A DNA stretch of 48,631 nt from Streptomyces sp. SID9727 (GTDB taxonomy: Bacteria > Actinomycetota > Actinomycetes > Streptomycetales > Streptomycetaceae): contig NZ_JAAGNI010000526.1 of the NCBI RefSeq assembly GCF_010550605.1, forward strand, positions 1 to 48,631, written 5' to 3'. Position numbers and translations under genes: made by a program. Below the pieces are notes generated by a model. That model had not been told where the DNA came from and ran no database searches. It worked only from the letters and a program-made list of their open reading frames with translations. Shown piece after piece: positions 41,050 to 48,631 of the stretch (position 1 is the first letter of the stretch; every line of letters begins with the position of its first letter).

Positions 41050-42997
41050 CGATGGCCTCCTCAAGAGCTGCCGCGAGCTGCTCGGCCTTGAACGGCATGC
41101 CGTTGACCTGGTTGTAACTGTGCGCGTCCACCAGGTACTTGGCGCGGATGAGCGTGGCCAGCTGACCGAGGTTCATCTCGGGCACGACCACCTTGTCGTA
41201 ACGCTTCAGGACCTCGCCCAGATTCCGCGGGAACGGGTTGATGTGGCGCAGGTGAGCCTGCGCGATGGAGCGCCCCGAGGCGCGCAGCCGGCGCACGGCG
41301 GCCGTGATCGGGCCGTACGTCGAGCCCCAGCCCAGCACCAGCGTGCGCGCCTCCGCGGGGTCGTCCACCTCCACGTCCGGGACCTCGATGCCGTCCACCT
41401 TGGCCTGCCGGGTGCGGACCATGAAGTCGTGGTTGGCGGGGTCGTACGAGATGTTGCCGGTGCCGTCCTGCTTCTCGATGCCGCCGATGCGGTGTTCGAG
41501 GCCGGGCGTGCCCGGGACCGCCCACGGGCGGGCCAGCGTCTGCGGGTCGCGCTTGTACGGCCAGAACACCTCGGTGCCGTCGGCCAGTTCGTGGTTCGGG
41601 CCGCCGGCGAACTGGACGCGCAGGTCCGGGAGCTGGTCGAGCTCCGGGATGCGCCAGGGCTCGGAGCCGTTGGCCAGGTAGCCGTCGGAGAGCAGGAAGA
41701 CCGGGGTGCGGTAGGTCAGGGCGATCCGGGCCGCGTCCAGCGCCGCGTCGAAGCAGTCGGCCGGGGTGCGCGGGGCCACGATCGGCACCGGGGCCTCGCC
41801 GTTGCGCCCGTACATCGCCTGGAGCAGGTCCGCCTGCTCGGTCTTCGTGGGCAGTCCGGTCGACGGGCCGCCGCGCTGGATGTCCACGATGAGCAGCGGC
41901 AGTTCGAGCGAGACCGCCAGCCCGATGGTCTCCGACTTCAGCGCCACACCGGGCCCGGATGTCGTCGTCACGGCGAGCGAACCGCCGAACGCGGCGCCCA
42001 GCGCGGCACCGATGCCCGCGATCTCGTCCTCGGCCTGGAAGGTGCGCACGCCGAAGTTCTTGTGCTTGCTCAGCTCGTGCAGGATGTCCGAGGCCGGCGT
42101 GATCGGGTACGAGCCGAGGTAGACCGGCAGATCGGCCTGGCGGCCCGCGGCGATCAGCCCGTAGGCCAGGGCGAGGTTCCCCGAGATGTTCCGGTACGTG
42201 CCGGTGGGGAACGCCTGCGAGGCCGGCGCCACCTCGTAGCTGACGGCGAAGTCCTCCGTCGTCTCGCCGAAGTTCCACCCGGCCCGGTACGCGACCACGT
42301 TCGCCTCGGCGATCTGCGGCTTCTTGGCGAACTTCGCCCGCAGGAACGCCTCGGTGCCCTCGGTGGGGCGGTGGTACATCCAGGACAGCAGCCCGAGCGC
42401 GAACATGTTCTTCGAGCGCTCGGCCTCCTTGCGGGAGAGCCCGAACTCCTTCAGCGCCTCGATCGTGAGCGTGGTCAGCGGCACCGGATGGACGTTGTAC
42501 GCCTCCAGCGAGCCGTCCTCCAGCGGGTTGGTGTCGTACCCGACCTTCGCCATCGGCCGCTTCGTGAACTCATCGGTGTTCACGATGATTTCGGCCCCGC
42601 GCGGCACGTCGGCGATGTTCGCCTTCAGCGCCGCCGGGTTCATCGCGACCAGCACGTTCGGCGCGTCACCCGGGGTCAGGATGTCGTGGTCTGCGAAGTG
42701 CAGCTGGAACGACGAGACCCCCGGCAGGGTGCCCGCGGGGGCGCGGATCTCGGCGGGGAAGTTCGGCAGCGTGGAGAGGTCGTTCCCGAAGGACGCCGTC
42801 TCCGAGGTGAACCGGTCACCCGTGAGCTGCATGCCGTCGCCCGAGTCACCCGCGAAGCGGATGATCACCCGGTCCAGACGGCGGACTTCCTTCGCACCGT
42901 ATTCCGCGGCTGCGGACTGGGGGGCACGCTGTCCCCCTACAAGCGCCTCGTCGGCCTCGTCGGCCTGTTCGGCTGGGCTACTGACCTGGCTGGTCAC
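41042..42997 (-). CDS. korA: 2-oxoglutarate:ferredoxin oxidoreductase subunit alpha (gamma-alpha fusion)
   Basis: 651 aa. N-terminal gamma-type domain (RVIIRFAGDSGDGMQLTGDR at about 44-63) fused to the alpha pyrimidine-binding domain (GSYPITPASDILHEL, FQAEDEIAGIGAALGAAFGG) and a transketolase-C-like end. Two-subunit KorAB enzymes of this type occur in actinobacteria. GTG 42997 follows GGAGGTCC. The first 40 residues are an Ala/Glu-rich tail. No ferredoxin gene is next to it in this window. Confidence 0.96.
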   Translation of the reverse strand: MTSQVSSPAEQADEADEALVGGQRAPQSAAAEYGAKEVRRLDRVIIRFAGDSGDGMQLTGDRFTSETASFGNDLSTLPNFPAEIRAPAGTLPGVSSFQLHFADHDILTPGDAPNVLVAMNPAALKANIADVPRGAEIIVNTDEFTKRPMAKVGYDTNPLEDGSLEAYNVHPVPLTTLTIEALKEFGLSRKEAERSKNMFALGLLSWMYHRPTEGTEAFLRAKFAKKPQIAEANVVAYRAGWNFGETTEDFAVSYEVAPASQAFPTGTYRNISGNLALAYGLIAAGRQADLPVYLGSYPITPASDILHELSKHKNFGVRTFQAEDEIAGIGAALGAAFGGSLAVTTTSGPGVALKSETIGLAVSLELPLLIVDIQRGGPSTGLPTKTEQADLLQAMYGRNGEAPVPIVAPRTPADCFDAALDAARIALTYRTPVFLLSDGYLANGSEPWRIPELDQLPDLRVQFAGGPNHELADGTEVFWPYKRDPQTLARPWAVPGTPGLEHRIGGIEKQDGTGNISYDPANHDFMVRTRQAKVDGIEVPDVEVDDPAEARTLVLGWGSTYGPITAAVRRLRASGRSIAQAHLRHINPFPRNLGEVLKRYDKVVVPEMNLGQLATLIRAKYLVDAHSYNQVNGMPFKAEQLAAALEEAIDA

Positions 42998-43235
42998 TTA
43001 CTGGACCTCCCTCGGCACGGCGGCTCGGAACCGTCCGGCCCGCCGGAGGTCCCCCGCCCACCCTACGTCCGTAAGGGTCGCCCACCTCCGGCAGATCACA
43101 TGATGGACGGCAATATGAGACGTGATTCGGCACGTTGGCGTACTGGACGCCGAGACCTCCGCCGGCGCCGCCCGGTCATGATCCACCAGTCGCGCGGCTC
43201 CCCGCCGGACCCGCGCCCGGGCCGGTCGCGCCGCG

Positions 43236-43907
43236 TCAGGAGTTCAGATACGTCAGCACCGCCAGCACCCGGCGGTGGTCGCCCTCGCTCGGAGCCAGGC
43301 CCAGCTTCTGGAAGATGTTGCTGACGTGCTTCTCGACCGCCCCGTCGCTCACCACCAGCTGCTTGGCCACCGCGGAGTTCGTACGCCCCTCCGCCATCAG
43401 GCCCAGCACCTCGCGCTCACGCGGCGTCAGCCCGGCCAGCACGTCCTGCTTCCGGCTGCGGCCCAGCAGCTGCGCCACCACCTCCGGGTCCAGCGCCGTA
43501 CCGCCCTGCGCCACCCGGACCACCGCGTCCACGAACTCCCGGACCTCGGCGACCCGGTCCTTCAGCAGGTACCCGACGCCCCGGCTGGACCCGGCCAGCA
43601 GCTCGGTGGCGTACTGCTCCTCCACGTACTGCGACAGGACCAGCACCCCGATCCCCGGGTAGTCCCGGCGCAGCCGCACCGCCGCCCGGACGCCCTCGTC
43701 GGTGTGGGTCGGAGGCATCCGCACGTCCGCGACCACCACGTCCGGCAGCTCGCCCTGGCCGGCGAGGTCCCCGATCGTCTTGATCAGCGCCTCCGCGTCC
43801 CCGACGCCCGCGACGACGTCATGCCCCAGATCGGTCAGCAACCGGGTCAGTCCCTCCCGGAGCAGTACCGAATCCTCGGCGATGACCACGCGCACCCTGT
43901 CCTCCAC
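43236..43907 (-). CDS. NarL/LuxR-type response regulator
   Basis: 223 aa with the chosen start. Receiver domain with acidic pocket Glu11-Asp12 and phosphoacceptor Asp61 (VVVADVRMPP), then a LuxR HTH (LTPREREVLGLMAEGRTN ... SDGAVEKHVSNIFQKLGL) at about 155-205. Start: GTG 43907 after GGGGGA; GTG 43934 and a GTG four codons downstream are alternatives. It is the only receiver in the cluster, next to two kinases on the same strand. Confidence 0.92.
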   Translation of the reverse strand: MEDRVRVVIAEDSVLLREGLTRLLTDLGHDVVAGVGDAEALIKTIGDLAGQGELPDVVVADVRMPPTHTDEGVRAAVRLRRDYPGIGVLVLSQYVEEQYATELLAGSSRGVGYLLKDRVAEVREFVDAVVRVAQGGTALDPEVVAQLLGRSRKQDVLAGLTPREREVLGLMAEGRTNSAVAKQLVVSDGAVEKHVSNIFQKLGLAPSEGDHRRVLAVLTYLNS

Positions 43908-44036
43908 CACGACGCTGTTTCCCCCACTGCTCACTCGCTGGCACGACCCGTACGCCGTACAGCATCCCAGTAACGGCAGTGACGTCGCGAGCGTGCGCGG
44001 GGTTGACCTCGGAGGCGCCGTGCCGTGGATCCGCGG

Positions 44037-45392
44037 TCAGCCGCGCCAGGGCAGCTCCGCGGTGACCTTGGTCGGGCCGCCCACCGGCGAGTCGACGACC
44101 AGGACCCCGTCGACGGCGTCCAGCCGTTCGGCCAGACCGGCGAGCCCGCTGCCGGACGCCGGGTCGGCGCCGCCGCGCCCGTCGTCGGTCACCTGGAGCA
44201 GCAGGCGGCCCTCCGTGCGCCACACGTCGACCGAGGCGCGGGTGGCGCCGGCGTGCTTGCTGACGTTCTGCAGGAGTTCGGAGACGGTGAAGTACGCGAT
44301 TCCCTCGATGGCCTGCGCGGGCCGGGACGGCAGGTCCACCTCCACGCTGACGGGCACGGTGCAGCGGGAGGCGATCGCGGAGAGGGCGGCGTCCAGGCCG
44401 CGGTCGGTGAGGACGGCGGGGTGGATGCCCCGGGCGAGGTCGCGGAGTTCCTGGAGGGCGACCTTCACCTCGCCGTGCGCCTCGTCGACCATGCGGGCGG
44501 CGGCCTCCGGGTCGTCCGTCAGCTTCTCCTTGGCGAGGCCGAGGTCCATGGCGAGGGCGACGAGCCTGGCCTGCGCGCCGTCGTGCAGGTCGCGCTCGAT
44601 GCGGCGCAGGTCCGCGGCGGCGGTGTCCACGACGACACCCCGGTCCGACTCCAGCTCCGTGACGCGCTCCGCCAGCCGGGACGGGCTCAGCAGCCCCGCC
44701 ACCATCAGCCGGTCCACGGTCGCCAGGCCCCGGATCACCCAGGGGGTCACGAGGACGACGCCCAGGCCCAGGCCGGCGGTCAGCGCGAGGTCGACGCCCG
44801 AGTCGAGGTAGACCTCGTGCTGGGCGTCCCCGTACAGCTGGATGCCCGAGACGCCGGTGTGCGAGGGCACGAACCAGTGCCACAGGGGGTAGGTGAGCGC
44901 CGCCCAGCCCCACGCCTGGAACGTCAGCGCCACGCAGAACGCGAAGACCGCCCACGGGAAGTGCAGCAGCGAGTACACCAGGTGCCGCCAGGACACCCCG
45001 CTCTTCAGGACCGCGCCGACCCAGGACATCAGCCCGCCCTTCCGGCCCCGCACCGGTGCCGGGTCGGGCACGTCCAGCCGCAGCAGCGCCCGCGCCCGGG
45101 TCCGCTCCAGCGCCCCGAAGCCCCGGCACATGACCAGGCCCGCGGCCAGCACCGGAATGCCCAGGAAGGTGACGAGCAGGCCCGCGCCCAGCGAGACCAT
45201 GGTGATCGAGAAGGAGAAGAGGACCACGCTGATCGGCAGGCTCAGCATCAGGTACCAGAACTCGCGCCAGGTCCTGCCCTCCAGGGGCGCCCGCAGCGCG
45301 GCCGGCAGGACGTGCCGCCGCGTGGGCCGGTTCCCGAGGCCGCTTCCTGACCGCTGAGGGGTCCGTGTGTCCGGTCCGTATGCCGTGGCCAT
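44037..45392 (-). CDS. Sensor histidine kinase 1 (sensor domain, HisKA_3, HATPase)
   Basis: 451 aa. N-terminal membrane sensor domain with about four to five helices (WYLMLSLPISVVLFSFSI, FPWAVFAFCVALTFQAWGW, GVDLALTAGLGLGVVLVTPW), phosphoacceptor His270 in ERDLHDGAQARL, N-box SELLQNVSKHAGA and ATP-lid DDGRGG. Partner of the NarL regulator downstream. ATG 45392; the His-rich upstream extension is intergenic DNA. Residues encoded by 44348-44544 are nearly identical at the DNA level to kinase 2. Confidence 0.92.
   Translation of the reverse strand: MATAYGPDTRTPQRSGSGLGNRPTRRHVLPAALRAPLEGRTWREFWYLMLSLPISVVLFSFSITMVSLGAGLLVTFLGIPVLAAGLVMCRGFGALERTRARALLRLDVPDPAPVRGRKGGLMSWVGAVLKSGVSWRHLVYSLLHFPWAVFAFCVALTFQAWGWAALTYPLWHWFVPSHTGVSGIQLYGDAQHEVYLDSGVDLALTAGLGLGVVLVTPWVIRGLATVDRLMVAGLLSPSRLAERVTELESDRGVVVDTAAADLRRIERDLHDGAQARLVALAMDLGLAKEKLTDDPEAAARMVDEAHGEVKVALQELRDLARGIHPAVLTDRGLDAALSAIASRCTVPVSVEVDLPSRPAQAIEGIAYFTVSELLQNVSKHAGATRASVDVWRTEGRLLLQVTDDGRGGADPASGSGLAGLAERLDAVDGVLVVDSPVGGPTKVTAELPWRG
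44348..44544 (-). repeat. Near-identical kinase tract, copy A
   Basis: 197 bp with one difference (44469) from 45911-46107. The first 121 bp are identical, the next 75 identical after the mismatch. Similarity continues with scattered third-position changes to about 44657. Codes part of the HisKA_3/HATPase region. Confidence 0.9.
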
Positions 45393-45434
45393 GGGATTCC
45401 GTCCGTTTCTTCCGCGTCCGTGAAGGTGCTTGCG

Positions 45435-45457
45435 TGCGTGGATCTGTGTGCGTGGAT
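45435..45457. repeat. Direct repeats upstream of kinase 1
   Basis: tgcgtggat occurs at 45435-45443 and 45449-45457, 14 bp apart, with further gcgtgc half copies on both sides. They lie 43-65 bp upstream of the kinase 1 start and could be regulator boxes. Confidence 0.4.
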
Positions 45458-45530
45458 GTGCGTGCCTGCTGTACTTCAAGACTGCGGGTCCGGGCGCCTC
45501 CGCACCATGAGGACGGTTCCCGTCTCGGAC

Positions 45531-45551
45531 CGGGGGTTTTCCCCACCCCCG
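45531..45551 (-). terminator. Hairpin after sensor kinase 2
   Basis: cgggggt (45531-45537) pairs with acccccg (45545-45551), 7-nt loop, 9 nt downstream of the - strand stop at 45561. Could attenuate read-through into kinase 1. Confidence 0.5.
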
Positions 45552-45560
45552 TGACGCCCG

Positions 45561-46760
45561 TTACACGCCGCGCGTCCCCGCCGCGCTCTTCTCGGCTCCC
45601 CGGTCGCGCCACGGCAGCTCCGCCGTGACGGTCGTCGGGCCGCCGGCGGGCGATTCGAGCACGAAGACCCCGTCCACGGCGTCCAGCCGCTCGGCCAGCC
45701 CCGCCATGCCCGTGCCGCCGTCCATGGAGGCCCCGCCCCGCCCGTCGTCGCCGACCTGGATGAGCAGCCGGTCGCCGGAGCGCCACACGTCGACGGACGC
45801 GGACCGGGCCCCGCTGTGCTTGCTGACGTTCTGGAGGAGTTCCGAGACGGTGAAGTACGCGATGCCCTCGATGGCCTGCGCCGGGCGCCCCGGAAGCTCC
45901 ACCCGTACCGTGACGGGCACGGTGCAGCGGGAGGCGATCGCGGAGAGGGCGGCGTCCAGGCCGCGGTCGGTGAGGACGGCGGGGTGGATGCCCCGGGCGA
46001 GGTCGCGGAGTTCCTGGAGGGCGACCTTCACTTCGCCGTGCGCCTCGTCGACCATGCGGGCGGCGGCCTCCGGGTCGTCCGTCAGCTTCTCCTTGGCGAG
46101 GCCGAGGCCCATGGCGAGGGCGACCAGGCGGGCCTGCGCCCCGTCGTGCAGGTCGCGCTCGATGCGGCGCAGGTCCGCGGCGGCCGTGTCGACCACCACG
46201 CCCCGGTCCGACTCCAGCTCCGCGATGCGGCGCTCCAGGTCGTCGGAGGGGGAGAGCAGCCCGCGCACCATGGCCCGGTCCGCGTTGCCCATCAGCCGCG
46301 CCGCGAAGGGGAGCGCCGGCCACACGACGAGGCAGACGAGCATCACGACGAAGGTGAGGATGCCCCACGGGAGCCGGATGAACGAGTACAGCGCCGTCCG
46401 CCAGGCGACCGGGTCGCGCAGACCGGTCCACAGCCACGCGAAGAACCCGTCGTCCTCGCGGCCCCGGGCCGGCGGGCTCGGCTCCTCGACCCGGACTCCC
46501 AGGAGCTTCCGGGCCCGGGCCCGCTCGGCGCGTCCGATCAGCCGGGAACCCTGGAGCCCGGCGGCCAGCAGCGGCAGACCGATGACGGTGACCGCGAGGC
46601 CCACGCCGATCGCGATCATCACCACCGTGTAAACGAATCCGACGATCGCCATCGGCAGGTTGGCGAGGAGGTGCGCGACCTCCTTCCACGTCCACCGGCC
46701 GAAGGCGAAGCGGACGGGAGGCGGCCCGTCGTGGGCGGGCACCTGGGGGCTCATGGTCAT
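45561..46760 (-). CDS. Sensor histidine kinase 2 (sensor domain, HisKA_3, HATPase)
   Basis: 399 aa. Two hydrophobic clusters in the N-terminal sensor (ANLPMAIVGFVYTVVMIAIG, LTFVVMLVCLVVWPALPF), phosphoacceptor His205 in ERDLHDGAQARL, N-box SELLQNVSKHSGA and lid DDGRGG. ATG 46760 (MTMSPQ); a second ATG six bases in is possible. The catalytic half is a near copy of kinase 1 while the sensor half differs. Divergent from nuoA of the second complex I locus, 211 bp apart. Confidence 0.92.
   Translation of the reverse strand: MTMSPQVPAHDGPPPVRFAFGRWTWKEVAHLLANLPMAIVGFVYTVVMIAIGVGLAVTVIGLPLLAAGLQGSRLIGRAERARARKLLGVRVEEPSPPARGREDDGFFAWLWTGLRDPVAWRTALYSFIRLPWGILTFVVMLVCLVVWPALPFAARLMGNADRAMVRGLLSPSDDLERRIAELESDRGVVVDTAAADLRRIERDLHDGAQARLVALAMGLGLAKEKLTDDPEAAARMVDEAHGEVKVALQELRDLARGIHPAVLTDRGLDAALSAIASRCTVPVTVRVELPGRPAQAIEGIAYFTVSELLQNVSKHSGARSASVDVWRSGDRLLIQVGDDGRGGASMDGGTGMAGLAERLDAVDGVFVLESPAGGPTTVTAELPWRDRGAEKSAAGTRGV
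45911..46107 (-). repeat. Near-identical kinase tract, copy B
   Basis: Partner of 44348-44544, offset 1563 bp, one mismatch (46032). Confidence 0.9.
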
Positions 46761-46971
46761 ACGCCCAGCCTGCCGGGCGCGCGAGGCGGATGCCATGGGG
46801 TTCGTGGGTGAGGTGAAGTAGGGATATCCCCACCCGTACGCCCCACCCGTCTCCCCCGTGCCTCTCCCGTTCCCCGTCCGTTGCCCGACGCAACTGCTTA
46901 CCCGTCCTTTACAGGGCCTAGACTCCCGTGCGTACGGATCGTGGGACGGGGCTAGGGAGCGAGGGGCGGAC

Positions 46972-47394
46972 GTGACGGGTCTTCCCGGTGCGGCATCGAC
47001 ACCGGCGCGGACGGTGCTCGCGTCGTCGGACTACTTCCACGCGTACTCGGTGGTCGGACTGCTCGCCGTGGTCGGCGTCCTGTTCGTCGCCGTCGCGTTC
47101 GGCGCGGGCCGGCTGCTGAGGCCGGTGGTCCCGACGCCGGAGAAGCTGCTCACGTACGAGTGCGGTGTGGACCCGGTGGGGGAGGGCTGGGCGCACACCC
47201 AGGTCCGCTACTACGTGTACGCCTTCCTGTACGTGATCTTCGCCGTCGACTCGATCTTCCTCTTCCCCTGGGCGACGGTCTTCGCGGCGCCGGGCTACGG
47301 CGCGACCACGCTGGTGGAAATGTTCATCTTCCTCGGTTTCCTGGCCGTGGGACTGCTCTACGCATGGAAGAAGGGCGTCCTCGAATGGACGTGA
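46972..47394 (+). CDS. nuoA: NADH-quinone oxidoreductase subunit A, second nuo locus
   Basis: 140 aa. Three membrane helices. NuoA signature in the middle (YECGVDPVGEGWAHTQVRYYVYAFLYVIFAVDSIFLFPW, short form YECGVDP at about 60-66; RYYVYAFLYVIF). GTG 46972 follows GAGGGGCGG by a few bases; an in-frame ATG at 46858 would add 38 unrelated residues. A -10-like TAGACT lies at 46919. The stop lies 10 nt inside nuoB. It begins a second complex I locus about 37 kb from the first. Confidence 0.93.
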   Translation: MTGLPGAASTPARTVLASSDYFHAYSVVGLLAVVGVLFVAVAFGAGRLLRPVVPTPEKLLTYECGVDPVGEGWAHTQVRYYVYAFLYVIFAVDSIFLFPWATVFAAPGYGATTLVEMFIFLGFLAVGLLYAWKKGVLEWT

Positions 47395-48005
47395 CGAGCC
47401 CGTCGTCGGCCGGGGCGGGGGACGAACCCGCCGCCGTACCCACGTTCCTCCCGGAACCGAAGCGCCTGGGCGTCCTGTCCCGGCTCGCACCGGAACCGAT
47501 GAAGGTGGTCCTCAACTGGGGCCGCCGCTACAGCCTCTGGGTCTTCAACTTCGGACTCGCCTGCTGCGCCATCGAATTCATCGCCGCCTCCATGGCGCGC
47601 CACGACTTCATCCGGCTCGGCGTGATCCCCTTCGCGCCGGGCCCGCGCCAGGCCGACCTCATGATCGTCTCCGGCACGGTGACGGACAAGATGGCCCCGG
47701 CGGTCAAGCGCCTGTACGAGCAGATGCCCGAGCCCAAGTACGTCATCTCCTTCGGCGCCTGCTCCAACTGCGGCGGCCCCTACTGGGACTCGTACTCCGT
47801 GACCAAGGGCGTCGACCAGATCATCCCCGTCGACGTCTACGTCCCCGGCTGCCCGCCCCGGCCCGAGGCGCTGCTCCAGGGCATCCTGAAGCTCCAGGAG
47901 AAGATCGCGCGCGAGTCGCTGGGGGAGCGGTACGCGGAGGCCGCGGGCGGCCGCCCGTCGACGGACGCGCTGCGCAGCGGCCTGGTGAAGGGGGACGGCA
48001 AGTGA
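47385..48005 (+). CDS. nuoB: NADH-quinone oxidoreductase subunit B, second nuo locus
   Basis: 206 aa. Carries cluster N2, the last Fe-S centre before quinone: tandem Cys in GLACCAIEF, Cys in FGACSNCGG and in VPGCPPRPEALLQG. Both ends have extensions, an N-terminal 25-residue leader and a C-terminal charged tail. ATG 47385 overlaps nuoA by 10 nt and the stop overlaps nuoC. Confidence 0.95.
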   Translation: MDVTSPSSAGAGDEPAAVPTFLPEPKRLGVLSRLAPEPMKVVLNWGRRYSLWVFNFGLACCAIEFIAASMARHDFIRLGVIPFAPGPRQADLMIVSGTVTDKMAPAVKRLYEQMPEPKYVISFGACSNCGGPYWDSYSVTKGVDQIIPVDVYVPGCPPRPEALLQGILKLQEKIARESLGERYAEAAGGRPSTDALRSGLVKGDGK

Positions 48006-48631
48006 CCCTCTTCGACCGCCTCCCGGACGCGGTGACCGAGGTCTTCGGCGAGGACGCGAGGGCGGAACAGGCGTACGACCTGCTGACCGTGGACGTCCCG
48101 CCCACCGCGTGGATCGCCGCCCTCGAAACGGCCCGCGACGCCCTGGGCTGCACGTACTTCGACTGGCTGAGCGCGGTGGACGAACCGGGCACCGGCTTCC
48201 GGGTGTGCGCGCACGTGGCGGCGCTGCCCGGCTCCGGGGTCCGCCGCCTGCTCGTCCGTACGACGGTGCCGCACGAGGCCCCGGCCCTGCCGACGGCGAC
48301 CGGTGTGTACGCGGGGGCCGCCTGGCACGAACGCGAGACGCACGAGATGTTCGGCGTCGTCTTCGAGGACCACCCGCATCTGGTCCCCCTCCTCCTCCCC
48401 GAGAACTTCGAGGGCCATCCCCTCCGCAAGGACTTCGTCCTGGCCGCCCGCGTCGCGAAGGCCTGGCCGGGCGCGAAGGAACCGGGCGAGTCGGACCACG
48501 GCGGCCCGAAGCGCCGCACGATGCTCCCGCCGGGCGTCCCGGACCCGAACGAGTGGGGCCCGCTGAAGGGCCAGCTCCCGCCGGCCCCGGCGCGCCCGGC
48601 GAGGCGGGCCCGCACGGCGGGCGACGCGACC
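48002..48631 (+). CDS. nuoC: NADH-quinone oxidoreductase subunit C, second nuo locus (3' end outside window)
   Basis: 210 codons open to the window edge. GTG 48002 in a GTGA overlap with nuoB. NuoC signature ERETHEMFGVVFEDHP at about 115-130, then LLLPENFEGHPLRKDF. The N-terminal third is shorter and more divergent than classical NuoC. A Pro/Arg-rich tail follows residue 165. Whether it is a stand-alone NuoC or a NuoCD fusion cannot be told because the window ends here. Confidence 0.9.
   Translation, partial: MTLFDRLPDAVTEVFGEDARAEQAYDLLTVDVPPTAWIAALETARDALGCTYFDWLSAVDEPGTGFRVCAHVAALPGSGVRRLLVRTTVPHEAPALPTATGVYAGAAWHERETHEMFGVVFEDHPHLVPLLLPENFEGHPLRKDFVLAARVAKAWPGAKEPGESDHGGPKRRTMLPPGVPDPNEWGPLKGQLPPAPARPARRARTAGDAT

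Noticed and set aside
40979..43324. 781-codon + strand frame opposite korAB
   Set aside because: Antisense of two clear 2-oxoacid oxidoreductase genes; no recognisable domain.
45393..45479. His-rich N-terminal extension of sensor kinase 1
   Set aside because: It is the translation of the direct-repeat intergenic DNA; ATG 45392 is the natural start of the conserved part.

Overview
The window is chromosomal DNA of a high-GC actinobacterium, almost certainly a Streptomyces or close relative. Coding is dense, third positions are strongly G/C, GTG starts and 4-nt stop/start overlaps are frequent, and the gene content is typical of the genus: a WhiJ-type XRE/DUF397 pair, an ECF sigma factor with a SnoaL-like tail, secreted PG-binding proteins, KorAB and two nuo loci. 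No tRNA, rRNA, CRISPR array, IS element or prophage was seen, and no gene-free stretch exceeds 300 bases.

Layout. 1-9410: the 3' part of the main respiratory complex I operon (nuoG end, nuoH, I, J, K, L, M, N, all +), tightly overlapped and closed by a 20-bp-stem terminator. 9469-11553: recQ. 11596-17439: a cell-envelope block with a Cys-rich lipoprotein and a secreted I36-like protein on the - strand, and on the + strand a second Cys-rich lipoprotein followed by a three-gene MacAB-like exporter (adaptor with a PG-binding insert, ATPase, FtsX-type permease). 17550-22433 (-): fumarylacetoacetase, a CocE/NonD-type hydrolase and a POT-family peptide transporter. 22590-27857 (+): long-chain polyprenyl diphosphate synthase (probably for the menaquinone side chain), a LolA-like anchored protein, an ABC exporter pair and a TetR regulator. 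27878-33735: small metabolic and regulatory genes, including a HAD phosphatase, an unknown protein, a quinone-oxidoreductase-like MDR divergent from a MarR regulator with two operator-like palindromes between them, a GNAT, the XRE/DUF397 pair with a decayed extra DUF397 copy, two very small genes and an AhpD-like protein. 33822-34670: ECF41-like sigma factor divergent from the AhpD-like gene. 34916-37361: three consecutive secreted PG-binding-domain proteins (one amidase, one M15-like). 37411-39838 (-): VOC protein, RarD-type EamA transporter, NmrA-type quinone oxidoreductase. 39991-42997 (-): korB and korA. 43236-46760 (-): one NarL-type response regulator and two histidine kinases sharing a nearly identical catalytic tract. 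46972-48631 (+): start of a second complex I locus (nuoA, nuoB, nuoC, the last cut by the window edge).

How the parts work together. Several genes bear on low-potential electron flow and quinones: complex I, the polyprenyl synthase, two putative quinone reductases, KorAB (which makes reduced ferredoxin) and the second nuo locus, which diverges from a two-component system placed between it and korAB. The central hypothesis I would test is that korAB, the two-component system and the second nuo cluster form one redox unit with a ferredoxin-type electron input.
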